Positions 31,999-40,380 are shown, counted from the first letter of the stretch. The stretch is 64,000 nucleotides of DNA from Catenulispora sp. MAP5-51 (GCF_041261205.1 NZ_JBGCCH010000007.1:186001-250000); one strand, 5' to 3'. Numbers and translations are program-made. The notes: generated by a model from the letters alone, not told the origin.

Positions 31999-32040
31999 GG
32001 GAGACCGTGCGGCCGTCCCCCCGGCGGCCGTCGGTCTCCC
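31999..32040 (-). terminator. Rho-independent terminator inside the ACP-KASIII gap
   Basis: Plus-strand arms GGGAGACCG (31999-32007) and CGGTCTCCC (32032-32040) pair perfectly, with a second CGGCCG dyad inside. On the minus strand it lies six bases after the acyl carrier protein stop and is followed by TTTTTCC, a good intrinsic terminator. It would stop or attenuate transcription before the synthase gene. Confidence 0.85.
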
Positions 32041-32046
32041 CGTCCA

Positions 32047-32325
32047 TCACGCTTCTGACATCACCGGCACGGCCTGCTTGCCGGCCGCGGCCTGGACGAA
32101 ACTCACGATGCTGTCGACCGTCGTGAATCGACTGAGGTCGTCATCGGAAATCCTTATGCCCCATCGTTCCTGGGCCTTGTCCGCGATCTCGAACATCGCG
32201 AGCGAGTCGATTCCGAGTTCGCCGGACAGGTCGCTGTCCGCGGCGATGTCGCCGACGGACAATTCGTCGACGGAGCTTTCGATGATGCCACGCAGTGTGT
32301 CGAGGACATGCTGATACTGCTCCAT
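32047..32325 (-). CDS. Acyl carrier protein
   Basis: A 92-residue carrier protein. The phosphopantetheine site is Ser41 in GELGIDSLAMFEIADKAQ; it has the four-helix pattern of type II carriers and acidic helices 2 and 3. The start at 32325 has AAAGGAGAT upstream; an upstream in-frame ATG is rejected. G+C is about 58% by hand count over 32101-32340, far below the neighbours. It lies between an acyl-CoA dehydrogenase and a ketoacyl synthase III, so the acyl chain is probably held on this protein during oxidation and condensation. Confidence 0.93.
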   Translation of the reverse strand: MEQYQHVLDTLRGIIESSVDELSVGDIAADSDLSGELGIDSLAMFEIADKAQERWGIRISDDDLSRFTTVDSIVSFVQAAAGKQAVPVMSEA

Positions 32326-32385
32326 AGGGGGATCTCCTTTATGGATGGGTGGCATTCGGCCCGTACCGGGATCGGTACGGAAGCT

Positions 32386-33936
32386 CTATTCGGCATGGCG
32401 CTGCAGGAATGCGTCGAGAGTGCGCCGTTCGCCACCGTGGCTTTGCTGCGTGTCGCCGATCGCCCCCACGTATTTGGCGATGTGCATGGCCAGGGCGTCG
32501 GCGGACAATGCCAAAGCGGGCTGAACCTCGCTCCGTGCGGAGACCAGACGCTGTTCGAGCTTCTGGGCGGCCCAATAAGCCGCGTAGACATCCAGGTCTG
32601 TGCGGCTGTTCTCGGCCGTCTCGGCGATCGCCGCGGCCGTGATTCCCCAGCACGCCACATCGCCGACGGCGCGTGCGAGCACATGGCTCTGCTGCGGCGT
32701 GAGGCCGGTCCCGGCCCGCTCGACCAGATCATGCAGGCCGGCTTTGAGATCGCTGCCCATCCGCGTTGTGCCGAAGCTCTTCACCATCGTGGTGTGGAAG
32801 GAATCCAGATCCCGCAGGATGCGGGTTCCGATGAAGACTGACATGGCCTCGGTGGCGCCCTCGAAAATGCGCAGCACCCGGAAATCGCGGAAGTACTTCC
32901 CGACGATGTCGGTGTCGACGAAGCCCCGCGCTCCCATCAGCTGCACACACTGGTCGACGACCTGGCCGGCCAGCTCACAACCGATGATCTTGCAGGCGAA
33001 GAAGAACTCGTCGGGCACCGGCCCGCCGTGGTCCAACCGGTCGGCCACCGAGAACACGAGCGCCTCCACGGTGCGCGCGGCCGCGGCGCAGTCCGCGAGG
33101 ACCTTCTGTGTCACGCCGTTGTCGAGCAGCCGGCCGGTGGCCACGCTCCGACGGCTCGCGAACCGTTCGGCGATCTGGACGCACCGCTGCATCGCGCCGG
33201 TGCCGCAGGCGGCGAGGAAGGCGCGCCCGGTCCGGAAGGAGTTCTGGGCCACCGCGGCGCCGCCGCCCTCCGGGCCCAGGACCGCGGAGGCGGGCACGCG
33301 CATGTTCTCCAGGGCTATGTGGTCCTGCGGGATGGCTCTGAGACCAATGGTCATGGCCTCGCTGCGGGGCCGGAACCCGGGTGTGGACGTGGGAAGGAGG
33401 AAGGCGGTGATCCCCTTCTTGCGGCCGTTGGGCTCCTGGAGTCTGGCCAGCACGGTGATGTACGTCGAGGCCGCGCCGAGGCTGATCCAGGACTTGTCGC
33501 CGTTGATGATGAAGCTCCGGTCGGCCTGCCGCACCGCCGTGGCGGTCATCCCGCGCACCACGTTCGACCCCATCCCCGGTTCGCTGGTGGCGACCGTGGT
33601 CAGACCGCGTCCCGTGGCCAGGACGGGCAGGACGCGCTGCTTCGTCTCCTCGTCGGCGAAGTCCCGGATGGGCGGTATCCCGAGGGAGTTGTGGACGACC
33701 AGCAGCACGGCGAGGTTGGGATCGATCGCGGCGGCCTGCCGGATCACCCGGAACGTGTCGGTGTAGGAGAGCTCCTGCCCTCCGTACTTCCGGTCGACCC
33801 GAAGTCCGAGCAGGCCCTCGGCGCCGAAATGGGATACCAGGGACGGCGGCAGGGAACGGCGCTCGTCCATGAGCCACGAGTCCAGACGACTGTCAGAGTA
33901 CTGACGGAGAAACTCAATCATCCCGTCGGCCGTCAT
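32386..33936 (-). CDS. Acyl-CoA (acyl-ACP) dehydrogenase
   Basis: A 516-residue flavoenzyme. FAD/substrate-binding block GLTTVATSEPGMGSNVV, KSWISLGAASTYITVLARL, then the C-terminal helical domain with RIFEGATEAMSVF where the catalytic-base Glu sits (about 358-364), and QLMGARGFVDTDIVG. About 130 residues longer than typical short-chain members, with an extra C-terminal helical part. The adjacent acyl carrier protein gene suggests that it makes a 2,3-unsaturated acyl-ACP, as do dehydrogenase/carrier pairs in lipopeptide clusters. Codon use is less G/C-biased than in neighbouring genes. Confidence 0.9.
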   Translation of the reverse strand: MTADGMIEFLRQYSDSRLDSWLMDERRSLPPSLVSHFGAEGLLGLRVDRKYGGQELSYTDTFRVIRQAAAIDPNLAVLLVVHNSLGIPPIRDFADEETKQRVLPVLATGRGLTTVATSEPGMGSNVVRGMTATAVRQADRSFIINGDKSWISLGAASTYITVLARLQEPNGRKKGITAFLLPTSTPGFRPRSEAMTIGLRAIPQDHIALENMRVPASAVLGPEGGGAAVAQNSFRTGRAFLAACGTGAMQRCVQIAERFASRRSVATGRLLDNGVTQKVLADCAAAARTVEALVFSVADRLDHGGPVPDEFFFACKIIGCELAGQVVDQCVQLMGARGFVDTDIVGKYFRDFRVLRIFEGATEAMSVFIGTRILRDLDSFHTTMVKSFGTTRMGSDLKAGLHDLVERAGTGLTPQQSHVLARAVGDVACWGITAAAIAETAENSRTDLDVYAAYWAAQKLEQRLVSARSEVQPALALSADALAMHIAKYVGAIGDTQQSHGGERRTLDAFLQRHAE

Positions 33937-34191
33937 GGCGTTCCTCTCCCATATGAATCACTGCTCGTGGTGGATGTCGGAGTCAGTATTCATATCGGTA
34001 GGGGGTTTGAACGTTTCACAACCTGTTGTTCTCGTCCGGTCATTATCTCACCCGAGGAGCTTAGAAGACCGCTTACGCGCGTGGCAAGACCGCGGCGGCG
34101 CCAAGATCGAAGCGAGGCTTGATCGTGGCTTGAGGTTCACTGAGTCCACGTCGAACAAGATGGTCGCGTTCATCGCCCCCGTCAACAACAG
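33937..34191. promoter_or_regulatory. A+T-rich promoter region of the acyl-ACP gene set
   Basis: Inverted repeat ATATGAAT (33951-33958) and ATTCATAT (33988-33995), extending to related 12-13-mers ending CACTG and ACTG, lies directly upstream of the dehydrogenase start. The line 33961-34020 is only 50% G+C by hand count. It is probably an operator for a regulator not encoded next door. Beyond it, to 34385, no supported gene was seen; a 96-codon minus frame (34073-34363) lacks family features. Confidence 0.55.
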
Positions 34192-34226
34192 AGCCCGGTT
34201 CGGCTGCATGACGCCGAAACCGGGCT
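34192..34226. terminator. Hairpin upstream of the acyl-ACP promoter region
   Basis: AGCCCGGTTCGGC and GCCGAAACCGGGCT pair with a single bulge around an 8-base loop. No T-run. It may insulate the region from the lipoprotein side. Confidence 0.45.
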
Positions 34227-34385
34227 GCGGGGCGGGTGAGGTGACTGAGAGTAGTGTGGACAGAATGTTCGAATACTGTTACGGGGTCCGACGAATCCGC
34301 TGCTGGAACTGGGTTTGTGTAAGGACCCGTTGATGTCGTGCGCGTTTTCGTGAAATCCGCCACAACATATTTCCGCCGTACGAGG

Positions 34386-35156
34386 TCAGGAGTTGTGCTC
34401 GACCAGATTGCGGAGGTCGCGCATGACCTTACCCATCACGTCCGGACCGGTGCCGAACACCATCTTCTGGCCGTCGTTCTTGGGGTAGTAGGAGATGCTG
34501 CCCATGGTGGTGGACGTCATCCACTCGCAGGCCGTCGACTCGGCGGCCAGTGCCCCGGCCTGGCCCAGCACCGAGGAGCAGCCGGCGGTGCCGCCGTGCG
34601 GGCCCGGGTCGGTCCGCACGCTGTTCGTCGTGAAGCGGTCGCCGGCGCCGTCGTCGGTGGTGGACGGCATCTTCTCGAACTTCGCGGTGAGCTTGGCCGG
34701 GTCGAAGCCGGAGCCGTTGTAGCCCGCGAAGATGAGGTAGACGTCGTGGGTGGGGTCGTCGTAGACGGCGATGACCTGCGCGCTTCCGGTGACGCCGAGC
34801 TGCGCGCTGCTGTCGGCGAGTTCGGACTGGATCTTCGCCAGATTCGAGGCCTGCGGCTGGATCTGGGCGAAGCCGAAGACCGAGCTCGGGGCGGACAGGG
34901 TCCAGCCGCCGCCCGCAGGATCGCCGCTTGCGGAAGCGCCGCCGCCTGCGGAAGCGCTGCCGCCCGTGGAACCGCCGCCGCCGGCGGGCGCCGTGCCGAT
35001 CGTGGCCGGCAGCTGAGTGGTCGTCGCCTGGCCTATACCGGACAACGGATTGGAGCCGCCGGCCCCGATACTCCCCGATGAACCGCCGCATCCTGCCAGC
35101 GCGAGGGCACTTATGCCCGTGATCCCGACGAACGGGATAAATGTCATCCGCGTCAT
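34386..35156 (-). CDS. Putative lipoprotein with Gly/Ser linker
   Basis: A 256-residue protein with a lipoprotein signal (GITGISALALAGC, lipobox LALAGC with Cys23), a long Ser/Gly/Ala linker with repeats of GGSASAGGGASASG type, and a domain of about 165 residues (LSAPSSVFGFAQIQPQASNL, VIAVYDDPTHDVYLIFAGYNG, two Cys in TAGCSSV and TACEWM). The domain pattern fits a small ligand-binding or surface lipoprotein but was not recognised. Divergent from the LysR gene; ATG 35156 has no strong ribosome site, and the second ATG at 35147 is an alternative. Confidence 0.75.
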   Translation of the reverse strand: MTRMTFIPFVGITGISALALAGCGGSSGSIGAGGSNPLSGIGQATTTQLPATIGTAPAGGGGSTGGSASAGGGASASGDPAGGGWTLSAPSSVFGFAQIQPQASNLAKIQSELADSSAQLGVTGSAQVIAVYDDPTHDVYLIFAGYNGSGFDPAKLTAKFEKMPSTTDDGAGDRFTTNSVRTDPGPHGGTAGCSSVLGQAGALAAESTACEWMTSTTMGSISYYPKNDGQKMVFGTGPDVMGKVMRDLRNLVEHNS

Positions 35157-35235
35157 AGGCGTCAGACTCGCATAGCGGCACCGCGACCGGCACCGAGATT
35201 TGCTAAGGCCCATATGTAGCGGCGCTAATGGGTCC

Positions 35236-36201
35236 ATGGACTTGGACCCGCGCCGGCTGCTCCTGCTCCAGGCGATATCGCAGACGGACAGCCTGGCCCA
35301 GGCCGCGCGCCGGCTCGGCCACACGCCCTCGGCGGTGTCGCAGCAACTGGCGAAACTGGAGCGGGAAGCCGGCGTCGCGTTGGTGGACCGCGGCGCGGGC
35401 CGGCTGGAACTGACCGAGGCCGGCCGCATCCTGGCCCGCGCCGGCGGCCGCATCGGCGACTCGCTGGCCGATGCCGAACGCGAACTGACGGCGCTGACCA
35501 CCACCGTCACCGGGCCGGTGACGATAGCCGTGCCGCCGGGCGGCACCGTGCTGGTGGCCGCGGGCGCGGTGACCCTGCTCGCCGGACGCCATCCCGAGCT
35601 GGCGCCCACGGTGGTCGAGGTGGAGCAGGACGAGGGACTCAGGATGCTGCGAAGCGGGAGTCTGGACCTCATGCTCGTCTCGGACGACCGCGACACCGCC
35701 GTTCCCCTGCCGCCGGGCTACGTGTCCCGCGTCCTGGTCGAGGACGACTACCGGATCGCGATCCCCGCGTCCTGGGACGTCCCGGCGACCCCGGCCGACC
35801 TGTCCGGCAAGCCCTGGATCGGCGCCCCACCGACCTCGGCCCGCGGCCGCTGCTTCCGCCGCCTGGCAGAACTGCACGGCATCGTGCCCTCCCGAGAACA
35901 CTTGGCCTTCAGCCCCAGCACCCTGGAGACGATGGCGGCAGCCGGCCTGGGCGCCGCGATCGCGCCCCGCTTCCACGCCGACTGGCTCCGGAACTGCACG
36001 GTGCTCGACCTGCCGGTCCCGGGCTCCTTCATCGCCCGCGCCATCCACCGCGCGACCCCGGCCGCCGAGGCGGTCGGCATCGCGATCGCGGAGTGCGCCC
36101 TCATGCGGGGCGAGGAGTTGGTGGAGTCGGGGGTCCACAAGCGGGACATTTACATCCGGCGGCTTCAGGATCCGGGGATGCCGCAGCGGCGCGATCGGTA
36201 G
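35236..36201 (+). CDS. LysR-family regulator
   Basis: A 321-residue LysR protein. The N-terminal helix-turn-helix is DPRRLLLLQAISQTDSLAQA then LGHTPSAVSQQLAKLE; the effector domain starts with VTGPVTIAVPPGG. It starts at ATG 35236; the ATG 36 bases upstream in frame is rejected because it adds a non-family leader. The gap to the divergent lipoprotein gene contains GCTAAGG and GCTAATGG near a CATATG palindrome, possible LysR sites. Target is likely the lipoprotein gene or itself. Confidence 0.9.
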   Translation: MDLDPRRLLLLQAISQTDSLAQAARRLGHTPSAVSQQLAKLEREAGVALVDRGAGRLELTEAGRILARAGGRIGDSLADAERELTALTTTVTGPVTIAVPPGGTVLVAAGAVTLLAGRHPELAPTVVEVEQDEGLRMLRSGSLDLMLVSDDRDTAVPLPPGYVSRVLVEDDYRIAIPASWDVPATPADLSGKPWIGAPPTSARGRCFRRLAELHGIVPSREHLAFSPSTLETMAAAGLGAAIAPRFHADWLRNCTVLDLPVPGSFIARAIHRATPAAEAVGIAIAECALMRGEELVESGVHKRDIYIRRLQDPGMPQRRDR

Positions 36202-36212
36202 CGGTTCAGGCC

Positions 36213-37754
36213 TTACCGCCGCCCGACCCACCCGCCGATCTGCTGCAGCACGCCCCGCAAAGCCACGTTGTCAGGATGCTGAACCCCCAGATCCATCTCC
36301 CGGTCCCGCAGCACTCCCGCCAGCACCGGCCACGCTTGTTGCGGCTGGCCGGTGGCGACCAGCAGCCGCCCGATCCGCTCGCGCATCGCCAGCGCCTTGC
36401 GCGCGTCGTGGGCCGGGAGGGCCAGGTAGGGCGGCAGGACCGCCTGATACTCGGCCAGGGCGCCGGTCACGTCGCCGGTGTGCTCGCGGCACTGCGCCGC
36501 CTGGTAGCGGAAGCCGAGGGCCTCGTCGCTGGCCGCTCCGTGATCGGCGGCGGCGGTGCGGGCCAGGCGGTCGAACTCGGTCAGGGCGGCGGCGGGCTGG
36601 CCGTCGAGCATCAGGATCCTGGCGTACTGCTTGCGCAGGGTCCGCACCACCGGGCCGTGGGGGTCGTGCTCGCGTTGGGCGAAGGCCAGCGCCGAGCCCA
36701 GGATCTGGACGGCCGGGGCGTAGCTGCCCTCGCCGACGAGTCGTTCGGCCTCGGCCAGGGACGTCGCCAGGTCGATCTCGGGGCCGTCGCGGTCGGCGGC
36801 CGGCAGGGGCCGGCCCGGGGCGCGGGCGGCCGGGCCCGGCGGCGGGGCCAGCGGGGAGTGGAACGGGCGGAAGGGGTCGAAGGGCTGATCCGCCGCGTCG
36901 GCCGGAGCCTTCGGCAGCAGTGCGACCAGCCGGTGGTACACCTCATGCGCCGCGGCCGGGCGGGCTTGCGGCTGCTTGGCCAGCAGTTCCAGGATCAGCG
37001 CCTCGAGCGCCGGCGGGACGTCGGGCCGCAGCGTGCGCACCGGCGTCGGTGCTTCGGTGAGGTGCTTGGCGAACAGCGCGTAGGGCGTCGGGGCGTGGAA
37101 GACCGGGTGGCCGGTGAGCACCTCGTGCAGCACGCAGCCCAGCGCGTACAGGTCGCTCGGCGGTCCGGCCAGGCCGGAGGACGCCTGCTCCGGCGCCATG
37201 TAGCCGGGACTGCCGAGGGATTCGCCGGTGCGGGTCAGCTTGCTCAGATCCGGGTCGAAGACCGCCGCGATGCCCAGGTCCAGCAGCACGGCCGTCCCGT
37301 CGGGACGCAGCATCACGTTGCCCGGCTTCAGATCCCGGTGCACCACCGGGATCGCGTGGACCGCCGCCAGCACCGTCGCGATCTGCGCGCCCAGCGCCGC
37401 CGCCTGCGGCCACGGCACGCCGTCGTGCTCGGCGACGAAGTCGGCCAGGCTCACGCCGTCGATGCGCTGCATCACCAGGTACAGCTCGCCGCCGTCCGGG
37501 TCCCCGTCGACCCCGGCGTCGTGGATGGTGACCACGCCCGGGTGGTCGATCCGGGCCAGCGCCCGGCATTCGCGGGAGAACCGCTTGGCCAGCATCGCCC
37601 GGTCCGGGTGGAACGCGGCGCCGGTCACGATGAGCTTCACGGCGACGTGCCGGTCCAGGCGCTCGTCGTAGGCCCGCCACACCTCGCCCATGCCGCCCCG
37701 GCCGAGCGGCACGTCCAGGCGGTAGCGGCCGGCGATCACCCGGCCCCGCGTCAC
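36213..37754 (-). CDS. Ser/Thr protein kinase (PknB type) with TPR-like C-terminal part
   Basis: A 513-residue soluble kinase. Kinase domain about 1-275: glycine loop PLGRGGMGEVWRA, Lys in VAVKLIVTG, catalytic VHRDLKPGNVM (about 136), DLG (in place of DFG) in LLDLGIAAVF, and GSPGYMAPEQAS. The rest is a Pro-rich link and then helical TPR-like repeats (AVQILGSALAFAQREHD, AALTEFDRLARTAAADHG, ALAEYQAVLPPYLALP) to the end. It has no membrane helix or PASTA domains. GTG start overlaps the stop of the membrane-protein gene by GTGA, so they are translated together. Confidence 0.92.
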   Translation of the reverse strand: MTRGRVIAGRYRLDVPLGRGGMGEVWRAYDERLDRHVAVKLIVTGAAFHPDRAMLAKRFSRECRALARIDHPGVVTIHDAGVDGDPDGGELYLVMQRIDGVSLADFVAEHDGVPWPQAAALGAQIATVLAAVHAIPVVHRDLKPGNVMLRPDGTAVLLDLGIAAVFDPDLSKLTRTGESLGSPGYMAPEQASSGLAGPPSDLYALGCVLHEVLTGHPVFHAPTPYALFAKHLTEAPTPVRTLRPDVPPALEALILELLAKQPQARPAAAHEVYHRLVALLPKAPADAADQPFDPFRPFHSPLAPPPGPAARAPGRPLPAADRDGPEIDLATSLAEAERLVGEGSYAPAVQILGSALAFAQREHDPHGPVVRTLRKQYARILMLDGQPAAALTEFDRLARTAAADHGAASDEALGFRYQAAQCREHTGDVTGALAEYQAVLPPYLALPAHDARKALAMRERIGRLLVATGQPQQAWPVLAGVLRDREMDLGVQHPDNVALRGVLQQIGGWVGRR

Positions 37755-38425
37755 CGGGCTTCCTCGCCGCCGAGGAAGCCTCGCAGCTCCCTGAGTTCGG
37801 CCTGGATCTCCGCCGCCATGTCCTGCGCCGCCATGTCCTGCGCCGCCATGTCGTGCGCGGCCGCCGCCGGCACCGGTGGGACGGCCGGTGCTGCGACGGG
37901 GGCTGAGAGGGGGCCGGGGCCCGGGGCATTGACGGGATAGAAAGCGGGCGCGGTCGCGGCCATCGGATTCGGATTCGGGTTCGGGTTCGGGTTCGGGTTC
38001 GGGTTCGGATACGGCAGCGTCTGCGACCACGCGGCGCCGTATCCGCCATACGCCACCGGCCGCCGCACCGGCTTGGGCAGGCCGGGACCGCACCCGCGCC
38101 AGGCGTACACGGTCGCCGCGATGAAGAACGCGACGCAGTAGAACCCCGCGCCGGTCCCCGCGTCCCCCGCGGATCCGTGGCCGTTGGCGGGCACCGTGGC
38201 CACCAGCACGCACTCGCCGACAGTCCCGGCCACGTTCGCCGCCAGCCACCCCCACGCCTTCGTGGTCCGCCGCCGCCGCGCGATGTGCAGCGCCGGCACC
38301 CAGGCCGCCAATCCGAGCGTCCCGAACGGGATCACCGTCCACAGCACGCGGATGGCGAGCGACCCGGCTCGCGCGGCCGCGGACGGCGGCGAGTAGGGGG
38401 TCGGCGACTGGTGCGGAGCGCTCAT
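37751..38425 (-). CDS. Membrane protein with repeats, coupled to the kinase gene
   Basis: A 224-residue protein with three hydrophobic helices (LAIRVLWTVIPFGTLGLAAWV, GWLAANVAGTVGECVLVATV, GFYCVAFFIAATVYAW), then a proline-rich cytoplasmic part with PN repeated seven times, then a helical tail with three AAQDM-type repeats and charged residues (AEIQAELRELRGFLG). The tail may form a coiled coil and recruit the kinase. The GTGA overlap with the kinase gene says that both products are made in a fixed ratio. Confidence 0.78.
   Translation of the reverse strand: MSAPHQSPTPYSPPSAAARAGSLAIRVLWTVIPFGTLGLAAWVPALHIARRRRTTKAWGWLAANVAGTVGECVLVATVPANGHGSAGDAGTGAGFYCVAFFIAATVYAWRGCGPGLPKPVRRPVAYGGYGAAWSQTLPYPNPNPNPNPNPNPNPMAATAPAFYPVNAPGPGPLSAPVAAPAVPPVPAAAAHDMAAQDMAAQDMAAEIQAELRELRGFLGGEEAR
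37812..37856 (-). repeat. 15-base tandem repeat in coding sequence
   Basis: Three copies of GCCGCCATGTCCTGC (third with one change) from 37812, encoding AAQDM repeats near the C-terminus of the membrane protein. Confidence 0.85.
37964..38008 (-). repeat. Hexanucleotide tandem repeat in coding sequence
   Basis: Seven or more copies of CGGGTT/CGGATT, encoding a Pro-Asn run on the minus strand. In-frame changes in copy number would only change linker length. Confidence 0.9.
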
Positions 38426-38463
38426 AGTGCGCTCAGATTACTGAGGTTGCCAGCGCCGGACCA

Positions 38464-38479
38464 GCGGTGTGAACACCGC
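38464..38479. promoter_or_regulatory. GCGGTGTGAACACCGC dyad at the 3' end of the methylase-like gene
   Basis: Perfect 7-base arms around GA, a few bases after the stop of the methylase-like gene and before the next gene on the same strand. It contains TGTGAACAC, the reverse complement of GTGTTCACA that lies twice upstream of the same gene. It can also act as a small terminator. Confidence 0.45.
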
Positions 38480-38484
38480 CGGTC

Positions 38485-40380
38485 TCAGGACTTCCCCTCG
38501 CCGGCCGACGGCGCCACGGTGCCGTCGGCGAGCGCGTCGGTGATGCCCTGGACGAGCCGTTCGCCGGTGTCGGCCGCCTGCCGCAGCGCGTCGCTGAACT
38601 CCGCGATCCTGCGGAACGCCTCGGCGTATCCGCGTTGCCGTTCCAGCGGAAGCCGCGGCAGCGGCGCCTTGCGCAGGTCCATGCGGCTGCTGGTCGAGGC
38701 GTGGCTCACCGCCTGCCGGGTGACGGTGTCGCTGCGCAGGTATCCGGCGACGAACCACGGATCCAGCCGCGCCGGATCGGTGCGGATCACCGACGCCCCG
38801 CGCCCCGGAAGGGCGCCGATCGCCGGATCGCCCTCGGCGACGACCCGGGCCTGCCCGAGCGCGCCGCCCAGGACCGGCACCAGGATGTCGCCCGCCGCGA
38901 TCTCGGCGTCGCCGGCGATGGTCAGCGCTCCGGCCCGGGCCAGGTCGCCGAGCGTGGTCGACGGCCAGACCGTCGCGGGCTCCGCCTCCGTCCCGAGCGG
39001 CGGCAGCACGTCGGCCAGCCGCGCCAGGATCTCCTGTGTGGCCGTGCGGTATTCCAGTAGGCGGCCGTAGCCCAGGCCGGTGTCGGGGCGCGGGACGTGC
39101 CGGCCGGGGCTCAGGTCGACCGCGTCGTCGAGCAGATCGATGACGGGCAGCGCGACCCCGAGCCCTGATTCCCCCTGGAAGGCCTCGGGATCGCGGTCGA
39201 ACGCCCGCCACGCGGCCAGGATCCGTTCGGCGGCCGCCTCCGAGGGCACGCGCTCGGCGCGCCCGGAACGGTCGGCGTCGCTCTGGTCGATGAACAGGAC
39301 GCGGCTCGGCGCCGGGTCGGCGAGCCCGGGGCGTCGCAGAACCCAGAGATGCAGCGAGAGCCCGTACGGGGCCGCGCTCCCCGCGGGCAGCCCCACGACG
39401 GCCCGCAGCGCGCCGCGCCGCAGCAACTCGGCGCGGACCCGGCGCCCCGGCCGCCGCGCGGCCACCGCCGGCGGCAGCAGGATCGCGGCCGTCCCGCCGG
39501 CCCGCAGCCGGGCCACCGCGTGCTGCACCCAGGCCAGCTCGGCCTCGGCGCGCGGCGGCATGCCGTACTCCCAGCGCGGGTCGTAGGCGAGTTCGTCGTA
39601 GCCCCAGTCCCGTTGGGCCGAGGGCGGTTGGCAGAGCACCGCGTCGGCTTGGAGGGCCGGATGGGCCTCGGCGAGCAGGGCGTCGCCGGGCCGGACATCC
39701 ACGGTGCGGGCGCTGCCGGCGGCCGCGACCGCGAGCCGGGCCTGGGCCAGCGGGGCGAGCTCGGCGTCGGCGGTCTGGCCGACGAGCGACCCGGCCCCGG
39801 CGGCGGCAGCGGCGAGCAGAAGCGTTCCCACGCCGCACGAGGGATCGTGGACGACGGCCTCCTGCGCGCGCTCCCGGGGCATCGCGATCGCGGCCATCAG
39901 GGCTGCCAGCGCCGGAGTCGCCGTACCCGTGTCGCGGTCGCGTGCGTAGACGTCGAGGTAGCGCGCCAGAAGCTCTTCGAAGACCTCGCCCCGACCGGTG
40001 CCGCCGGCGATCGCAAGGGCCTGATCCAGCAGTTCGGAGCCGCCCGGGGCTTCGTCTGGGTTGTCGTCTGGGCCGTTTCCAGAGGCCAGAGCCATACCCA
40101 AAGCCGCGAGCGCTGCGGCGGTAGCCGCCTCGCCCCCGCCCCCGCTGCCGGCACCGTCCACGGCCCGCCACAGCTGTTCGCCGGCCGGGATCTCGGCGAG
40201 CTTGCCCTCGGCCCGCAGCCACCGCTCGACCTCGGCCAGCGAGAACGTGGGGCTGGTGTCGCTGCCGCCGACGGGCGCGGGGAAGCCGGAGTGCCGGCGC
40301 CGCCAGTTGCTCACGGCGGCGCGGCCGACGCCGGCGAGGCGGGCGATCTGGGCGGCGGTGACTTCGGTCTGCTCCGTCAT
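38485..40380 (-). CDS. HTH / N6-DNA-methylase-like / specificity-domain fusion protein
   Basis: A 631-residue protein in three parts. A MerR/excisionase-like helix-turn-helix (VTAAQIARLAGVGRAAVSNWRRRHSG, about 8-36) with FSLAEVERWL; a methyltransferase core with motif I DPSCGVGTLLLAA (about 178-190) and a target-recognition-like C-terminal third (about 450-620) resembling type I HsdS (LGDLARAGALTIAGDAEIAAGDILVPVLG, RMDLRKAPLPRLPLERQR). The core looks like HsdM (WVQHAVARLRAGG, ILLPPAV), but the expected catalytic NPP(F/Y) is CQPPS (about 244-248). So activity is doubtful; it may bind DNA and S-adenosylmethionine as a regulator. No restriction subunit nearby. Confidence 0.85.
   Translation of the reverse strand: MTEQTEVTAAQIARLAGVGRAAVSNWRRRHSGFPAPVGGSDTSPTFSLAEVERWLRAEGKLAEIPAGEQLWRAVDGAGSGGGGEAATAAALAALGMALASGNGPDDNPDEAPGGSELLDQALAIAGGTGRGEVFEELLARYLDVYARDRDTGTATPALAALMAAIAMPRERAQEAVVHDPSCGVGTLLLAAAAAGAGSLVGQTADAELAPLAQARLAVAAAGSARTVDVRPGDALLAEAHPALQADAVLCQPPSAQRDWGYDELAYDPRWEYGMPPRAEAELAWVQHAVARLRAGGTAAILLPPAVAARRPGRRVRAELLRRGALRAVVGLPAGSAAPYGLSLHLWVLRRPGLADPAPSRVLFIDQSDADRSGRAERVPSEAAAERILAAWRAFDRDPEAFQGESGLGVALPVIDLLDDAVDLSPGRHVPRPDTGLGYGRLLEYRTATQEILARLADVLPPLGTEAEPATVWPSTTLGDLARAGALTIAGDAEIAAGDILVPVLGGALGQARVVAEGDPAIGALPGRGASVIRTDPARLDPWFVAGYLRSDTVTRQAVSHASTSSRMDLRKAPLPRLPLERQRGYAEAFRRIAEFSDALRQAADTGERLVQGITDALADGTVAPSAGEGKS

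Noticed and set aside
34073-34363. 96-residue minus-strand protein
   Set aside because: No ribosome site, no family features, overlaps a hairpin; left as non-coding.
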